Positions 28,073-37,721 of a stretch of 64,000 nucleotides of DNA are shown here, one piece after another. The stretch comes from Comamonas antarctica. GTDB lineage: Bacteria; Pseudomonadota; Gammaproteobacteria; Burkholderiales; Burkholderiaceae_C. Numbering within the stretch: position 1 is the first letter of the stretch; each line of letters opens with the position of its first letter. The notes under the pieces are model-generated. The model did not search any database and had not been told where the DNA came from. It worked only from the letters and a program-made list of their open reading frames with translations. The DNA lies in the NCBI RefSeq assembly GCF_013363755.1, contig NZ_CP054840.1, positions 4,142,722 through 4,206,721 of the forward strand. Direction: 5' to 3'. A program made the translations under genes and the position numbers.

Positions 28073-28129
28073 ACCGGCGATGCGGACAAGCCGCGTAGAA
28101 ATGGAATACCGAATCTAGGGTTTGTCCTG

Positions 28130-28144
28130 ATATTTGTCCAATAT
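28130..28144. promoter_or_regulatory. LysR-type T-N11-A box
   Basis: ATATT-TGTCC-AATAT is a perfect dyad containing T-N11-A, lying between the divergent MFS and lysR genes. It fits the recognition site of the LysR encoded at 28183. Confidence 0.6.
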
Positions 28145-28182
28145 ATGCTTGCATGGATCTCAATATCCATTACAAATACCAG

Positions 28183-29064
28183 ATGGAGCTACGCCACATT
28201 CGCTACTTCCTCGCCGTGGCACAGGAAGGCAATTTCACGCGCGCCGCGGCGCAGTTGGGCATCGGCCAGCCGCCGCTGAGCCTGCAGATCAAGGACCTCG
28301 AAGCCGAGGTCGGCACGCCGCTGTTCCAGCGTGTGCCGCACGGCGCGGTGCTGACCGATGCGGGCCGCGCATTTCTGGAGCGCGTGCAGCCCTTGCCCGC
28401 CCGCGCCGCCGATGCGGTGCGCGCGGCGCAGCGTGCGGCGCGCGGCGAGATCGGCCTGCTGCAGGTGGGCTTCACCGGCTCGTCGGCGCTCAATCCGGTG
28501 GTGCTCGATGCCATCCGCGCCTACCGCCGTACTTATCCACAGGTGGAACTGACGGTGGACGAGGGCAACTCGCAGACCCTGGTCGAGCGTTTGCGCAGCG
28601 GCCGGTTGGACATTGCCTTCGTGCGCCCCGACGGCCTCGATGCCGAGGATCTGCGCTTCCACCGCTATCCCGACGAAGCGCTGATTGCCGCGCTGCCCGC
28701 GGCCCATCCCGCCGCCAGCGCGGGCGCGCGCATCGATCTGCAATCGCTGCGCGCCGAGCCTTTCATCCTCACGCCGCGCCCGCTGGGCCCCAGCCTGTTC
28801 GATGCCGCAGTGGCCGCCTGCCGCAGCTCGGGCTTCGAACCGATGCTCGGGCCGTCGGCCACGCAGATCGTCTCCATCCTGGCCGCCGTGGCCGCCGAGC
28901 TGGGTGTCACGCTGGTGCCGGCATCGATGCGCCAGTTGCGCTTCAAGGGCGTGGTCTACCGCGCGCTGCGCAACCACCCCGCCACGGTCAGCCTGGCGGT
29001 GGCGCACCGCAGCGCGGACGCATCGCCGCTGATTGCAAACTTCGTGCAGCAGGCGCAGCAGTAG
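28183..29064 (+). CDS. LysR-family regulator, divergent from the MFS gene
   Basis: Regulator of 293 aa starting MELRHIRYFLAVAQEGNFTR, the standard BenM/CatM-like N-terminus; QLGIGQPPLSLQIKDLE is the recognition helix. I prefer ATG 28183 to the ATG ten codons upstream because the shorter form has the conserved start. Likely controls the exporter gene at 26816-28072. Confidence 0.9.
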   Translation: MELRHIRYFLAVAQEGNFTRAAAQLGIGQPPLSLQIKDLEAEVGTPLFQRVPHGAVLTDAGRAFLERVQPLPARAADAVRAAQRAARGEIGLLQVGFTGSSALNPVVLDAIRAYRRTYPQVELTVDEGNSQTLVERLRSGRLDIAFVRPDGLDAEDLRFHRYPDEALIAALPAAHPAASAGARIDLQSLRAEPFILTPRPLGPSLFDAAVAACRSSGFEPMLGPSATQIVSILAAVAAELGVTLVPASMRQLRFKGVVYRALRNHPATVSLAVAHRSADASPLIANFVQQAQQ

Positions 29065-29088
29065 CCTCGGGCGTTGACTCCCGGTCAC

Positions 29089-29111
29089 CTTGAAACCTTC
29101 GTTCTTTCAAG
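29089..29111. repeat. Inverted repeat before the lipoprotein gene
   Basis: CTTGAAA, 9 bp, TTTCAAG: a perfect 7-bp dyad 25 bp after the LysR stop and 93 bp before the lipoprotein start. It could be a weak terminator or an operator. Confidence 0.35.
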
Positions 29112-29203
29112 CTTGTATTCCCGACGATTGCGACTAGATTTTTGTTCAGGACTCTGGGCAAGCAATGCATCGACGCCGCAGACGTTGGTGCCGGGAGACT
29201 GCG

Positions 29204-31294
29204 ATGAAAACCAGGTGGTACAGAGCACTGTCGCTGGGCGCGGCACTGGTCGTGGTGGCTGGCATGGTGGGCTGCGATGGACGTGAAGATCGCACCCACT
29301 CCCCCCCGGCAGCTGTGGTCGATGCTCCCGATCCCAATGAGCAGGAAGCGCCGCTGTCGGATATGGAGTTGACCCATGTGCGCAGCAGCGATGCGCTGCA
29401 GGGGCAAGGCTCACCGGTGCAATTCAAGGCCAGTGGTGCGGCGCTATCCACTGAGATGTCGAGCTACACGGTCTATTTGAACGATTCGATAGTGGATGGC
29501 GCGAATCTCCTGGTCCAGGGCGATCAGCTGACCATGACTTCTGCGTTGAAGAACGGCAGGAATCAGGTTTTGGTCTATGCACCCGATGCGCAAGGCGCTC
29601 CAATCGAAGCCAGGGCCAGCATCTGGGCAGGAACTGCACCCGTACAAGGAAGGGTGGTCGATGAAGCAGGCAACCCAGTGGTTGGCGCGACGGTGGTGGG
29701 ATCACTTGCGGATGATTCAAAGGTCACTGCCACCACGACAACAGACAGCGCTGGCCGGTATGTATTGCGTAATTTCCCGAGCCGGACTGTCATCGTGACA
29801 GCTACCGGGTCAGGGGACCTGTCTGGCTCGACAGCGGGTGTGGCTGGGACGGAGTTTCCGAATCTTGTGTTCTGGAACTTTGGCATTCCGGTGACTCCGA
29901 ATCTGGATTTTTCCCGGGGCACGGAAGGTTGGATCAATCACAATGGCGTGCCTCCGACACTGGAGGATTACGTCGAGAATCCAGGCCCCAAGTCGGCCTT
30001 GCCTTCACCAGCGAGTTATTCCCAGTTCATGCGCTGGAGCCCTTTCTCGACAGCGCATGCGCAAGCCGTCACAAGAAAAAGCCTGCGACTGAGCACGAGC
30101 GGCATGGGACCCATTACCACTTCTCATACGTTCATACCGCCCGCAGATGCCAAGACGTTTCGCATGCGCTATCGCTTCCAGACTACTGAATTTCCAACCT
30201 ACTTTGGTTCAGCGTACAACGACGCATTCCAAATCACGTTGAACAGCAAAGGTGGGCAAAAAGCGGTTGAACGCGGTTCGATGAACGAGCTCGGAGCAGC
30301 CGCCTTCGACTCCAGCGGATCAACAGCATGGAAGGATTTGACGCTGGAACTAGCCGCTGCAGGCTCGCCTGTTCGGGTCGAAGTGACCTTGGCCAATGTC
30401 AAAGATGGCGCCATGGATTCGGTCGTAATTATCGATCACATGCAGCCCAGCTCGCTGTCGATTACACAGGCCCGTCTTTTTGATATCGACAATTCCACAC
30501 TTCAATATTTGAGTGCCACCGATCATCCATATTTCGGTGCCACCACTCGTGTCCATGCAACGCTCAAGCTCATGGGGCCTGCCGCTGCAAAGCTTTCTTC
30601 ATTGGAGCTTCATGTACAGCAAGACGGTGTCGTCAAAGCCAGGGGCCAGCTTGCCACTTCGTTGAACTCGAAGCTCTACAAACCTTTTGGAGCATCCGGC
30701 ATTGAACTCTCGGCCGCTCAACTGGCATTTGAAATTCCTGCCAAGGAGCTTGCCGCAGTGAACTCTACACATGACGGTCCGTTGAAGCTGAAGCTGGTGG
30801 CAAAAGCCGACGATGGCAGCACCGCCGAGAAAGAAATGGGCCAGGTTCCATTGCTGGTACGTTGGACAGGCGGCGAGCGCTACGGCGGCCGGGATGCGCA
30901 TAGAGGAGGGGATGATTGGCTGACAGCTGCAACGCGCGACATATGCAGTTCCGTGAACGCGAGTTGGGGGGACTTCAGCAATATGAATGCCGGTTCGTTT
31001 GCGCCCGACCATCGTTCGCATACCTCCGGAGGGGATGCCGATGGATGGTATTCCGGGTACAGCGCCAGAGATGCGGCGGCTGCGGCCAAAATGATTGCAA
31101 TGTTGAACACGCCGGGCGTTGGGAAAAAGGTGAAGTTGGTCTATGTCTCGCATACGCCGCGCCCCCGAAACGCGTTCTATGACGCGTACAAGGATGTAAC
31201 GCTCGCTGATGGACGAAGGGCCGATCATGTCATCCGAAACTACGCTGGTCATGACACGCATTTTCATTGGAGCATGCCTGGACTGGAGGGGTAA
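29204..31294 (+). CDS. Lipoprotein with CarboxypepD-regulatory domain and MepA-like C-terminal peptidase domain
   Basis: Protein of 696 aa. Residues 1-25 form a signal ending VVVAGMVGC, a plausible though non-canonical lipobox (Met at -3). About 135-200 is a carboxypeptidase-regulatory-like beta-sandwich (VQGRVVDEAGNPVVGATV; DSAGRYVLRNFP). About 225-420 resembles a carbohydrate-binding-type domain (NLDFSRGTEGWI). The C-terminus has H603-x-x-H606-x-x-G-x-D-x-D613 and GHDTHFHW with H683, H686 and H688. These copy the zinc and catalytic motifs of the murein endopeptidase MepA (HASHQIGLDVD; GHDDHFHV). It may therefore cut peptidoglycan cross-links from the outer membrane. ATG 29204 has GGGAGA upstream. 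Codon use is less GC-rich than the neighbours, which suggests transfer. The peptidase call is motif-based. Confidence 0.72.
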   Translation: MKTRWYRALSLGAALVVVAGMVGCDGREDRTHSPPAAVVDAPDPNEQEAPLSDMELTHVRSSDALQGQGSPVQFKASGAALSTEMSSYTVYLNDSIVDGANLLVQGDQLTMTSALKNGRNQVLVYAPDAQGAPIEARASIWAGTAPVQGRVVDEAGNPVVGATVVGSLADDSKVTATTTTDSAGRYVLRNFPSRTVIVTATGSGDLSGSTAGVAGTEFPNLVFWNFGIPVTPNLDFSRGTEGWINHNGVPPTLEDYVENPGPKSALPSPASYSQFMRWSPFSTAHAQAVTRKSLRLSTSGMGPITTSHTFIPPADAKTFRMRYRFQTTEFPTYFGSAYNDAFQITLNSKGGQKAVERGSMNELGAAAFDSSGSTAWKDLTLELAAAGSPVRVEVTLANVKDGAMDSVVIIDHMQPSSLSITQARLFDIDNSTLQYLSATDHPYFGATTRVHATLKLMGPAAAKLSSLELHVQQDGVVKARGQLATSLNSKLYKPFGASGIELSAAQLAFEIPAKELAAVNSTHDGPLKLKLVAKADDGSTAEKEMGQVPLLVRWTGGERYGGRDAHRGGDDWLTAATRDICSSVNASWGDFSNMNAGSFAPDHRSHTSGGDADGWYSGYSARDAAAAAKMIAMLNTPGVGKKVKLVYVSHTPRPRNAFYDAYKDVTLADGRRADHVIRNYAGHDTHFHWSMPGLEG

Positions 31295-31374
31295 GGCTGC
31301 TGGGTCAGCTTTAAGTCCCAGACTGCGGCCAAACCCATCATGGACACCAAATGCGCGGATGCCGGGAGGCTTCG

Positions 31375-32214
31375 ATGAGGGCCAATTTGCAGAAGGTGCT
31401 ATTGCCGGGCATGGCACTGGTCGTAGTGGCTGGCATGGCGGGCTGCTATGGACGAGAGCAAACCGTGGAAACACCGCCAGCAGCCAGCGTCTTCGATGGA
31501 CCTGATCCCAATGAACGGGAAGCGCCGTGGTCTGAGATGAATCTGGAGCATGTGCGCAGCAGCAATTCGCTTCAGCATCAGGGTGGTCCAGTGCAATTCA
31601 AGGCCAGTGGAGCGGTTCTATCCACTGACATGTCGATGTATACCGTCTACGTGAATAGGTCCATCGTAGACGTAGCAACTCTGCGCGTTGATGGCGATAT
31701 GTTGACAGTAGCTTCTGCGCTGAAAGATGGCATAAACCCGGTCTCGGTCTATGGGTCAGATGCCGAGGGCGCGTTGGTGGTGTTCAGGACTGCCATCTGG
31801 GCCGGCACTGCATCCGTACAAGGAAAAGTTGTGGATGAACCCGGCAATCCTGTGGCGCGCGCAACGGTCGTTGCCGCACTCACCGAGGACCCAACGGTCA
31901 CAGCCACCACCACGACCGACAGTGCCGGGCGGTACGTTCTGAACAATTTTCCAAGACAGACGGTCGCAGTGACGGCCACGGGTACAGGCACCCTGTCCGG
32001 CTCGACGATAGGCCAGGCAGGAGAGGATTTCGGCGATATCGTGTTCTGGAGCTTTGGCATTCCGGTGGCGACGCCAAACCTGGATTTCTCCCGGGGCACC
32101 GAGGGCTGGATCAGCCGCAGGGGCCCGCCTCCAACGTTGGCGGATCACGTAGAAAATCCCGGGCCGCAGCCGGCTTCGTCAGAAAGTCCGATTCGGTCCC
32201 CGGGCGCGCGCTGA
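31375..32214 (+). CDS. Truncated tandem paralogue of the upstream lipoprotein
   Basis: 279 aa. It matches about the first 260 residues of the gene at 29204: GMALVVVAGMAGC lipobox region, DPNEREAPWSEMNLEHVRSS, VQFKASGAVLSTDMS, the regulatory-like domain (DSAGRYVLNNFP) and PNLDFSRGTEGWI. Similarity stops after ENPGP and the frame ends 15 residues later, so the middle and peptidase domains are missing. The ribosome site (GCCGGGAGG) is also duplicated. It may be a working short lipoprotein or a remnant of a deleted second copy; the intact frame favours recent origin or selection. It is convergent with the PAS-MCP gene. Confidence 0.7.
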   Translation: MRANLQKVLLPGMALVVVAGMAGCYGREQTVETPPAASVFDGPDPNEREAPWSEMNLEHVRSSNSLQHQGGPVQFKASGAVLSTDMSMYTVYVNRSIVDVATLRVDGDMLTVASALKDGINPVSVYGSDAEGALVVFRTAIWAGTASVQGKVVDEPGNPVARATVVAALTEDPTVTATTTTDSAGRYVLNNFPRQTVAVTATGTGTLSGSTIGQAGEDFGDIVFWSFGIPVATPNLDFSRGTEGWISRRGPPPTLADHVENPGPQPASSESPIRSPGAR

Positions 32215-32236
32215 TCCATTGGACCAGCGTCGCCTC

Positions 32237-33574
32237 TCACCGCTGTATCACCGCATTCTCCAATTGCCGCATCGCTTCGCGCGTATCCACCAGCCGTTCG
32301 TCCTGCGCGCGCGAGGCCTGGATGATGTGGTCCATGATGCCGCTGGCGTTGGCCGCGGCGGTGCGCATCTGGCGCATCATGTCGCCCGATTCGTTGACGC
32401 GCGCCACGCCCTGCTGCACCGACTGGGTGGAGCTGCCGATCACCGCCTTGACCTCCTTGGCCGCCACGGCGCTGCGCTGCGCCAGGCTGCGCACTTCGCT
32501 GGCGACCACGGCAAAGCCGCGGCCGTGTTCGCCGGCGCGGGCGGCCTCGACGGCGGCGTTGAGGGCCAGCAGATTGGTCTGGAAGGCAATGCCGTCGATC
32601 AGGCCGACCATTTCGCCGATGCGCCGGGAGTCGGCCATGATGCGCGACATCGCGTCGACGGCGTTGTCCAGCGCCGCGTCGCCGCGCTGGGCAATGCTCG
32701 CGACCTCCTTGGTCTGGGCATGCGCATCGCGCGCCTGACCCGCGCTGTCGCGCACCAGTTGCTGCAGTTGCTCGAACGCGTCCTGCACCAGCTGCGTGGC
32801 CTCGAAACGCGCGGTGATGTCGGTGGCGTATTTGACGATCTTGAACGGCTGCCCGGCCTGGTCCAGCACCGGGCTGTAGTTGGCTTCGATCCAGACATCG
32901 TTGCCGCCCCGGCCGATGCGCCGGAACTGCCCGCGGTAGTGCTGGCCCCTGGCCAGTTGCGGCCAGAACGCCGCGTATTCCGCGGTGTGCCGTTCCCGGG
33001 GATCGACAAACATGCGGTGGTGCTGGCCGACCAGTTCGGCTTCGGAGGCATAACCCATGGCCTCGAGGAAGTTGCGGTTGCAGCGCAGGATATGCCCGTC
33101 CAGCGTGAACTCGATCACCGCCTGGGCGCGGCCCACGGCGGCCAGCTGGCTGCTGGCTTCGGCGTCGCGCCGCACTTCGGCGGAGATGTCCATCGCGTAC
33201 TTCACCACGCGCAGCACGCGGCCCTTGCGGTCGAGCACCGGGCAGTAGTTGGCCTGCAGCCAGACCTCGCGGCCGTCGCGGGCCATGCGCTTGCAGCGGC
33301 CGACAAACGCCTCGCCCGCGTTCAGACGCGCCCAGAACCGGCCGTAGGCCAGCTCGTCATGGTCTGCCGGGTCCACGAAGATGCGGTGGTGCTGGCCTTG
33401 CAGATCCTCGATGCGGTAGCCCATGAGCGCGAGGAACTGCGGATTGGCATAGAGGATGCGGCCCTGTGCATCGAACTCGATCACCGCCTGATTGCGGTAC
33501 AGCGCCTGCATCTGGGCATTGCCGCGGCGGGAGCCCAGGCCCAGCTTGGCCATGACGGAACGGATAGCTCGCAT
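32237..33574 (-). CDS. Soluble PAS-PAS methyl-accepting chemotaxis protein
   Basis: 445 aa without membrane segments. Two PAS domains (about 25-130 and 150-255), each with the GQHHR.FVDP loop and an [13 protein letters not shown] strand, precede an MCP signalling region whose hairpin tip [20 protein letters not shown] is exact. PAS-MCPs of this kind (Aer/BdlA-like) sense redox or internal signals; no heme or FAD is provable from sequence. No che genes are adjacent. It lies 28 bp downstream of the c-di-GMP genes in the same direction and may be co-transcribed with them. Confidence 0.92.
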   Translation of the reverse strand: MRAIRSVMAKLGLGSRRGNAQMQALYRNQAVIEFDAQGRILYANPQFLALMGYRIEDLQGQHHRIFVDPADHDELAYGRFWARLNAGEAFVGRCKRMARDGREVWLQANYCPVLDRKGRVLRVVKYAMDISAEVRRDAEASSQLAAVGRAQAVIEFTLDGHILRCNRNFLEAMGYASEAELVGQHHRMFVDPRERHTAEYAAFWPQLARGQHYRGQFRRIGRGGNDVWIEANYSPVLDQAGQPFKIVKYATDITARFEATQLVQDAFEQLQQLVRDSAGQARDAHAQTKEVASIAQRGDAALDNAVDAMSRIMADSRRIGEMVGLIDGIAFQTNLLALNAAVEAARAGEHGRGFAVVASEVRSLAQRSAVAAKEVKAVIGSSTQSVQQGVARVNESGDMMRQMRTAAANASGIMDHIIQASRAQDERLVDTREAMRQLENAVIQR

Positions 33575-33602
33575 AAGTTGACCTCGATGTTTCAGTGCCG
33601 GC

Positions 33603-35354
33603 TCAGCAGGCCCGGGCGGGTAGGGGGGGAGCGGGCCGGTTCAGCAGGCCCTGGGGAATTGCCAGTGAATGTTCGAATTGCGCGGCCGGGACCGGGCGCG
33701 CGAAGTAGTAGCCCTGGAACAGGTCGCAGCCATGCTCCGCGAGATAGCGCACCTCCTGCTCCTGCTCGACGCCTTCGGCCAGCACGCGCAGGCCCAGCCC
33801 GTGGGCCAGCTCGATCAGCGCGCCGCAGATCGCCTGGCCTTCGCGCGAGCGGTGCACGTCGGTGACGAATTCGCGGTCGATCTTGAGCTTGTCGAACGGC
33901 AGCTTGCGCAGGTAGCTCATGCTGGCGTAGCCGGTGCCGAAATCGTCGATGGCAATGCCTACGCCTGCGCTGCGCAGCGCCGAGAACACGCGGTAGGTAT
34001 GTTCGTGGTCGACCATGGCCACGGTTTCGGTCAGCTCGATCTCCAGCTGGTCCGCCGAGATGCTCGATGCGGCAATGGCCTCGCGCAGGTGCTGGCCCAG
34101 CTGTGGATCGAGGAACTGGCGTGCCGACACATTGATCGCCATGCGCATGCGCGGCAGGCCGGCGCGGCTCCAGACGCCCAGTTGGCGGCAGGCTTCGCGG
34201 ATCACCCACAGGCCCAGCGGCTCGATCAGGCCCGAGCTTTCCGCGGCATCGATGAAAGCGCCGGGCGGCACCAGGCCGCGCTCGGGATGGTTCCAGCGCA
34301 GCAGCGCCTCGGCGCCCGTGACACGGCCGGCCTGCAGGTCGAACACCGGCTGGTAATGCAGCATGAATTCGCCGCGCTTGAGCGCGCGGCGCAGGTCCTG
34401 CTCCAGCTGCAGCTGCTCGATGGCCTGGCGCCGCGCATTGACCGAGTGCAGCATCACCTGCGTGGGCTGGGCCTGCGAGGCCGCGGCAATGCCGGCGTCG
34501 ATCAGCGCCTCGGCCTGCATGCCGTCATCGGGGAACACGGCGAGCCCGCCTTGCAGCTGGGGCTGAAAAAGCAGCGCGCCCAGCGGCAGCTCGCTGGTGC
34601 ATAGCTTCAGGTGCACGCGCAGGCGCGCTGCCGTGGCGGCCCAGGTATCGGGCTCGCCGTTGAGATGCACGATGCAGCCGAACTTGGAGGGGCCGACGCG
34701 CGACAGCTGCTCGGAGAAATGCCCGGTCATGTCGAGCCGCTGTGCCAGCTTGCGCGCGGCGAGTTCGGCGCGCTCGCCGTCGATGGTTTCCTCGATGCGC
34801 GCCAGGTTGGTCACGCGCACGATGGCCACGGCAAACGGCTGGCCGTGCGCGATCCGGTCCTGCACATGGGCCTGGAATCGCTTGCGGTTCGGCAGGCCCG
34901 TGACTTCGTCGACGAACTCCAGCACTTCCAGGGTCTTCTCCAGGTGCTGCAGCGCCTGCTGCGCGTCGGCCATCAGCATGCCGGCCTCGTCGGTGAAGTG
35001 GGTCGGCAGCCGCAGCCGCAGGCGCTGCTCGCGGTAGAGGCGCAGCGCGCGCGCGGTGGCCGTCACCGGCCGCAGCAGGTGGTGCAGCGCCAGCAGCGTG
35101 GCCGCCGTGCCGACCACCGTGGCGCCCAGGGCCACGGCCAGCACCTGCAGCAGCATCTTCCAGTCATGCGTGTTTTCCAGCGCGAACCAGAGGGCCAGCG
35201 CCAGCAGCGGCACATGCGAGCCGATGAACGCCAGCAGCATGATCTTCGCCTGGTAGTTCAGGTGCCTGAACCGCGCGAGCCAGGCATAGACACCCAGCGC
35301 GGGCAGCCGCTCCTGGGCGGGCATGGCCTTTTTCGGCCAGGGGGTGCGCTTCAT
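33603..35354 (-). CDS. EAL phosphodiesterase with degenerate GGDEF domain
   Basis: 583 aa. Two N-terminal membrane segments (about 30-90) are followed by a HAMP-like linker. The GGDEF domain (about 140-310) has RVGPSKFGC where RxGGDEF should be, so it cannot make c-di-GMP. The EAL domain (about 320-575) keeps [29 protein letters not shown] and LAEGVEQ, so it should hydrolyse c-di-GMP. ATG 35354 overlaps the stop of the upstream MHYT gene (ATGA); longer starts lie inside that gene. The inactive domain may bind GTP as a regulator, as known for related proteins. Confidence 0.92.
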   Translation of the reverse strand: MKRTPWPKKAMPAQERLPALGVYAWLARFRHLNYQAKIMLLAFIGSHVPLLALALWFALENTHDWKMLLQVLAVALGATVVGTAATLLALHHLLRPVTATARALRLYREQRLRLRLPTHFTDEAGMLMADAQQALQHLEKTLEVLEFVDEVTGLPNRKRFQAHVQDRIAHGQPFAVAIVRVTNLARIEETIDGERAELAARKLAQRLDMTGHFSEQLSRVGPSKFGCIVHLNGEPDTWAATAARLRVHLKLCTSELPLGALLFQPQLQGGLAVFPDDGMQAEALIDAGIAAASQAQPTQVMLHSVNARRQAIEQLQLEQDLRRALKRGEFMLHYQPVFDLQAGRVTGAEALLRWNHPERGLVPPGAFIDAAESSGLIEPLGLWVIREACRQLGVWSRAGLPRMRMAINVSARQFLDPQLGQHLREAIAASSISADQLEIELTETVAMVDHEHTYRVFSALRSAGVGIAIDDFGTGYASMSYLRKLPFDKLKIDREFVTDVHRSREGQAICGALIELAHGLGLRVLAEGVEQEQEVRYLAEHGCDLFQGYYFARPVPAAQFEHSLAIPQGLLNRPAPPLPARAC

Positions 35355-37465
35355 GGGTTTCCTCGTGGCTCCGGCGGCTGGCCCGCCTGCAGCCAGGCCA
35401 GCAGCCGTTCGGCCGGCATCGGGCGGGCAAAGAAGAAGCCCTGGAACTCGTCGCAGCCCGCCGCCTGCAGGATGTCGCGCTGGCCTTGCGTTTCCACGCC
35501 TTCGGCCACCACGCACAGGCCCAGCGCATGCGCCAGGTTGACCACGGCGCCGACCACGGCGCGCGTCTCCGCGCTGTGTTCGAGATCGCTGACGAAGCTG
35601 CGGTCGATCTTCAGCTGCTTGGCGGGCAGCTGGCGCAGGTAGTTGAGCGTGGAGTGGCCCGTGCCGAAATCGTCGATCGACAGGAACACGCCGATGCGCG
35701 CCAGGCCGTCGAGCGTGTGCTGCGTGGCGCGGATGTCCTCCATGGCCACCGATTCGGTGATCTCGCAGAGCAGCTGCGCGGCCTCGACGCCATGGGCTTG
35801 CAGCGCGCTGCCGATGCGCTCTGCCAGGTCGCTTTCGCGCAGCTGGTGCACTGACAGGTTCACCGCCACGCGCATCCGCAGGCCTTGCACGGCCCAGTCG
35901 GCCATCTGCCGGCAGGCTTCGTTGATGACCCAGTTGCCGATGTGTCCGATCAGGCCGAAGCGCTCGGCCAGTGCAATGAACACCGTCGGGCCGATGGCGC
36001 CGTGCACCGGGTGGTTCCAGCGCAGCAGCGCCTCCACGCCGCTGCTGCGGCCCAGCTTGACGTCGATCTTGGGCTGGTAATGCAGCGCGAGTTCGCCGCG
36101 TTCTATGGCGCCGCGCAGGTCGTTCTGCAATTCAAGCTGCCAGGCGGCATCGGACTCCATGTGCGGCTCGAACCCCACACAGCGCGCGCCGCCGGCGCGC
36201 TTGGCGGCATACATCGCGGCGTCGGCATGGGCCACCAGCTTGCTGCCGTCGCCCTGGCCCGGATGGATCGCAATGCCGATCGAGCCGGAGATCTGCAGCG
36301 ATTTGCCCGACACCGGAAACGGGCGCGTCAGCGCGGCCAGCATCTGCTGGGCGATGTCCATGGCTTCGGCCCGGCTGGCGAGGCCTTCGAGCAGGATCAG
36401 GAACTCGTCGCCACCGACGCGCGCCACGGTGGCTGGCGGGTGCGCCACCTGCACCAGCCGCTCGGCGGCGCTGCGCAGGATCAGGTCGCCGGCCGCATGG
36501 CCAAACGAATCGTTGATGGGCTTGAAGCCGTCCAGATCGACAAACAGCACCGCGAGCTGCGTCTCCCGGTGCGGCGTGGCGTCCAGCCGCTGGCGCGCCT
36601 CGCGCAGCCGGTCTTCGAAATGCAGGCGGTTGGGCAAGCCGGTCAGCGCGTCGGAGAACGCGCGTTTTTGCAGTTCATCGTTGGCGGCCTGCAGGCGCGC
36701 ATTGCTTTCCTGCAGCGATTGCGCCAGGCGCCGCGCGGTGCTTTGCAGGCGCGCATCGAGCAATGAGGTGAACAGCGTGCTGATCAGCAGCAGCAAGGTG
36801 GCCATCAGCACCAGCGCGGTCATGCCCGGGCCGCTGAGTTCGCCCGCGCTCAGCGAGATCGAATCGACGGCAAACCGGGCCGCGGCCATGCCGGTGTAAT
36901 GCATGCCGCCGATCGCCAGGGCCATCACCAGCGCCGCGCCCCACTGCAGCCAATGCCTGCGTGCGTGCTGCGCGCTGCGAAAGGCCGTGAACAGGTGCAG
37001 TGCCGTGGCCGAGGCCAGCACCGCAATCAGCACCGACAGCGCCACCAGAGAGTGGTTCCAGACGATGGCGGGCAGCATTTTCATGGCCTCCATGCCGAGG
37101 TAGTGCATGGCGCTGATGCCCAGCCCCATCACCACCGCGCCCAGCGCCAGCGACCCGAGGCCGGCATCGGGCCGGCTGGCCAGGCGCAAGGCCAGGCCCG
37201 CAGCCGCCACGGCCACCAGCCACGACAGCAGCGTGAGCTGGCCGTCGAAACCCACCGCAATCGCCAGATCGAAGGCCTGCATGGCCAGGAAATGCATCGA
37301 CCAGATGCCGGTGCCCAGGACGATCGAGCCTGCCGCCCACCACGCCAGCCGCACCTGATGCGACGAGTTGCTCACCTGGCGTGCCAGGTCGAGGGTGACG
37401 TAGGAGGCGAGCAGGGCGATCGCAAAGGAAGCCGCCACCACGTAGGGATCGTGGCTGGCGTGCAT
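35351..37465 (-). CDS. MHYT-GGDEF-EAL membrane c-di-GMP protein
   Basis: 704 aa. A seven-helix MHYT sensor (about 1-220) has the motifs SMHFLAM, AMHYLGM and GMHYTGM, thought to bind copper and sense O2, CO or NO. A coiled-coil linker is followed by a complete GGDEF (RVGGDEFLIL; about 270-430) and EAL ([34 protein letters not shown]). Both activities are possible; many such proteins act mainly one way. I used ATG 37465; a GTG four codons upstream (37477) is equally likely and neither has a good ribosome site. First gene of the pair with 33603-35354. Confidence 0.92.
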   Translation of the reverse strand: MHASHDPYVVAASFAIALLASYVTLDLARQVSNSSHQVRLAWWAAGSIVLGTGIWSMHFLAMQAFDLAIAVGFDGQLTLLSWLVAVAAAGLALRLASRPDAGLGSLALGAVVMGLGISAMHYLGMEAMKMLPAIVWNHSLVALSVLIAVLASATALHLFTAFRSAQHARRHWLQWGAALVMALAIGGMHYTGMAAARFAVDSISLSAGELSGPGMTALVLMATLLLLISTLFTSLLDARLQSTARRLAQSLQESNARLQAANDELQKRAFSDALTGLPNRLHFEDRLREARQRLDATPHRETQLAVLFVDLDGFKPINDSFGHAAGDLILRSAAERLVQVAHPPATVARVGGDEFLILLEGLASRAEAMDIAQQMLAALTRPFPVSGKSLQISGSIGIAIHPGQGDGSKLVAHADAAMYAAKRAGGARCVGFEPHMESDAAWQLELQNDLRGAIERGELALHYQPKIDVKLGRSSGVEALLRWNHPVHGAIGPTVFIALAERFGLIGHIGNWVINEACRQMADWAVQGLRMRVAVNLSVHQLRESDLAERIGSALQAHGVEAAQLLCEITESVAMEDIRATQHTLDGLARIGVFLSIDDFGTGHSTLNYLRQLPAKQLKIDRSFVSDLEHSAETRAVVGAVVNLAHALGLCVVAEGVETQGQRDILQAAGCDEFQGFFFARPMPAERLLAWLQAGQPPEPRGNP

Positions 37466-37721
37466 GAAGCTGTTCACGTTGGAGAGATTCGGGTTGAGAC
37501 CGGCCGGAGCACAGGCAGCGCCGGGCAATCCAACGGCCAGCACGCGCGCACGCGCAGTCCTGGCCCAGACGCTGCGCCGGCGGTCCGGCAAGGGCGCGCG
37601 GGCCCGGGCGCCAAACGCAGGAACATCTCCGCCGATGCCTGGCCGGCCGGGGCTGCGGCATGGAAAAGACTGAAGGGCAGTGTAGGGACGGGCTCGCATG
37701 CAATCCTGATGGAAAGATGAT

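Noticed and set aside
28533..28541. Perfect DnaA box TTATCCACA
   Set aside because: It lies inside the lysR coding sequence with no companion boxes, so chance is the simpler explanation.
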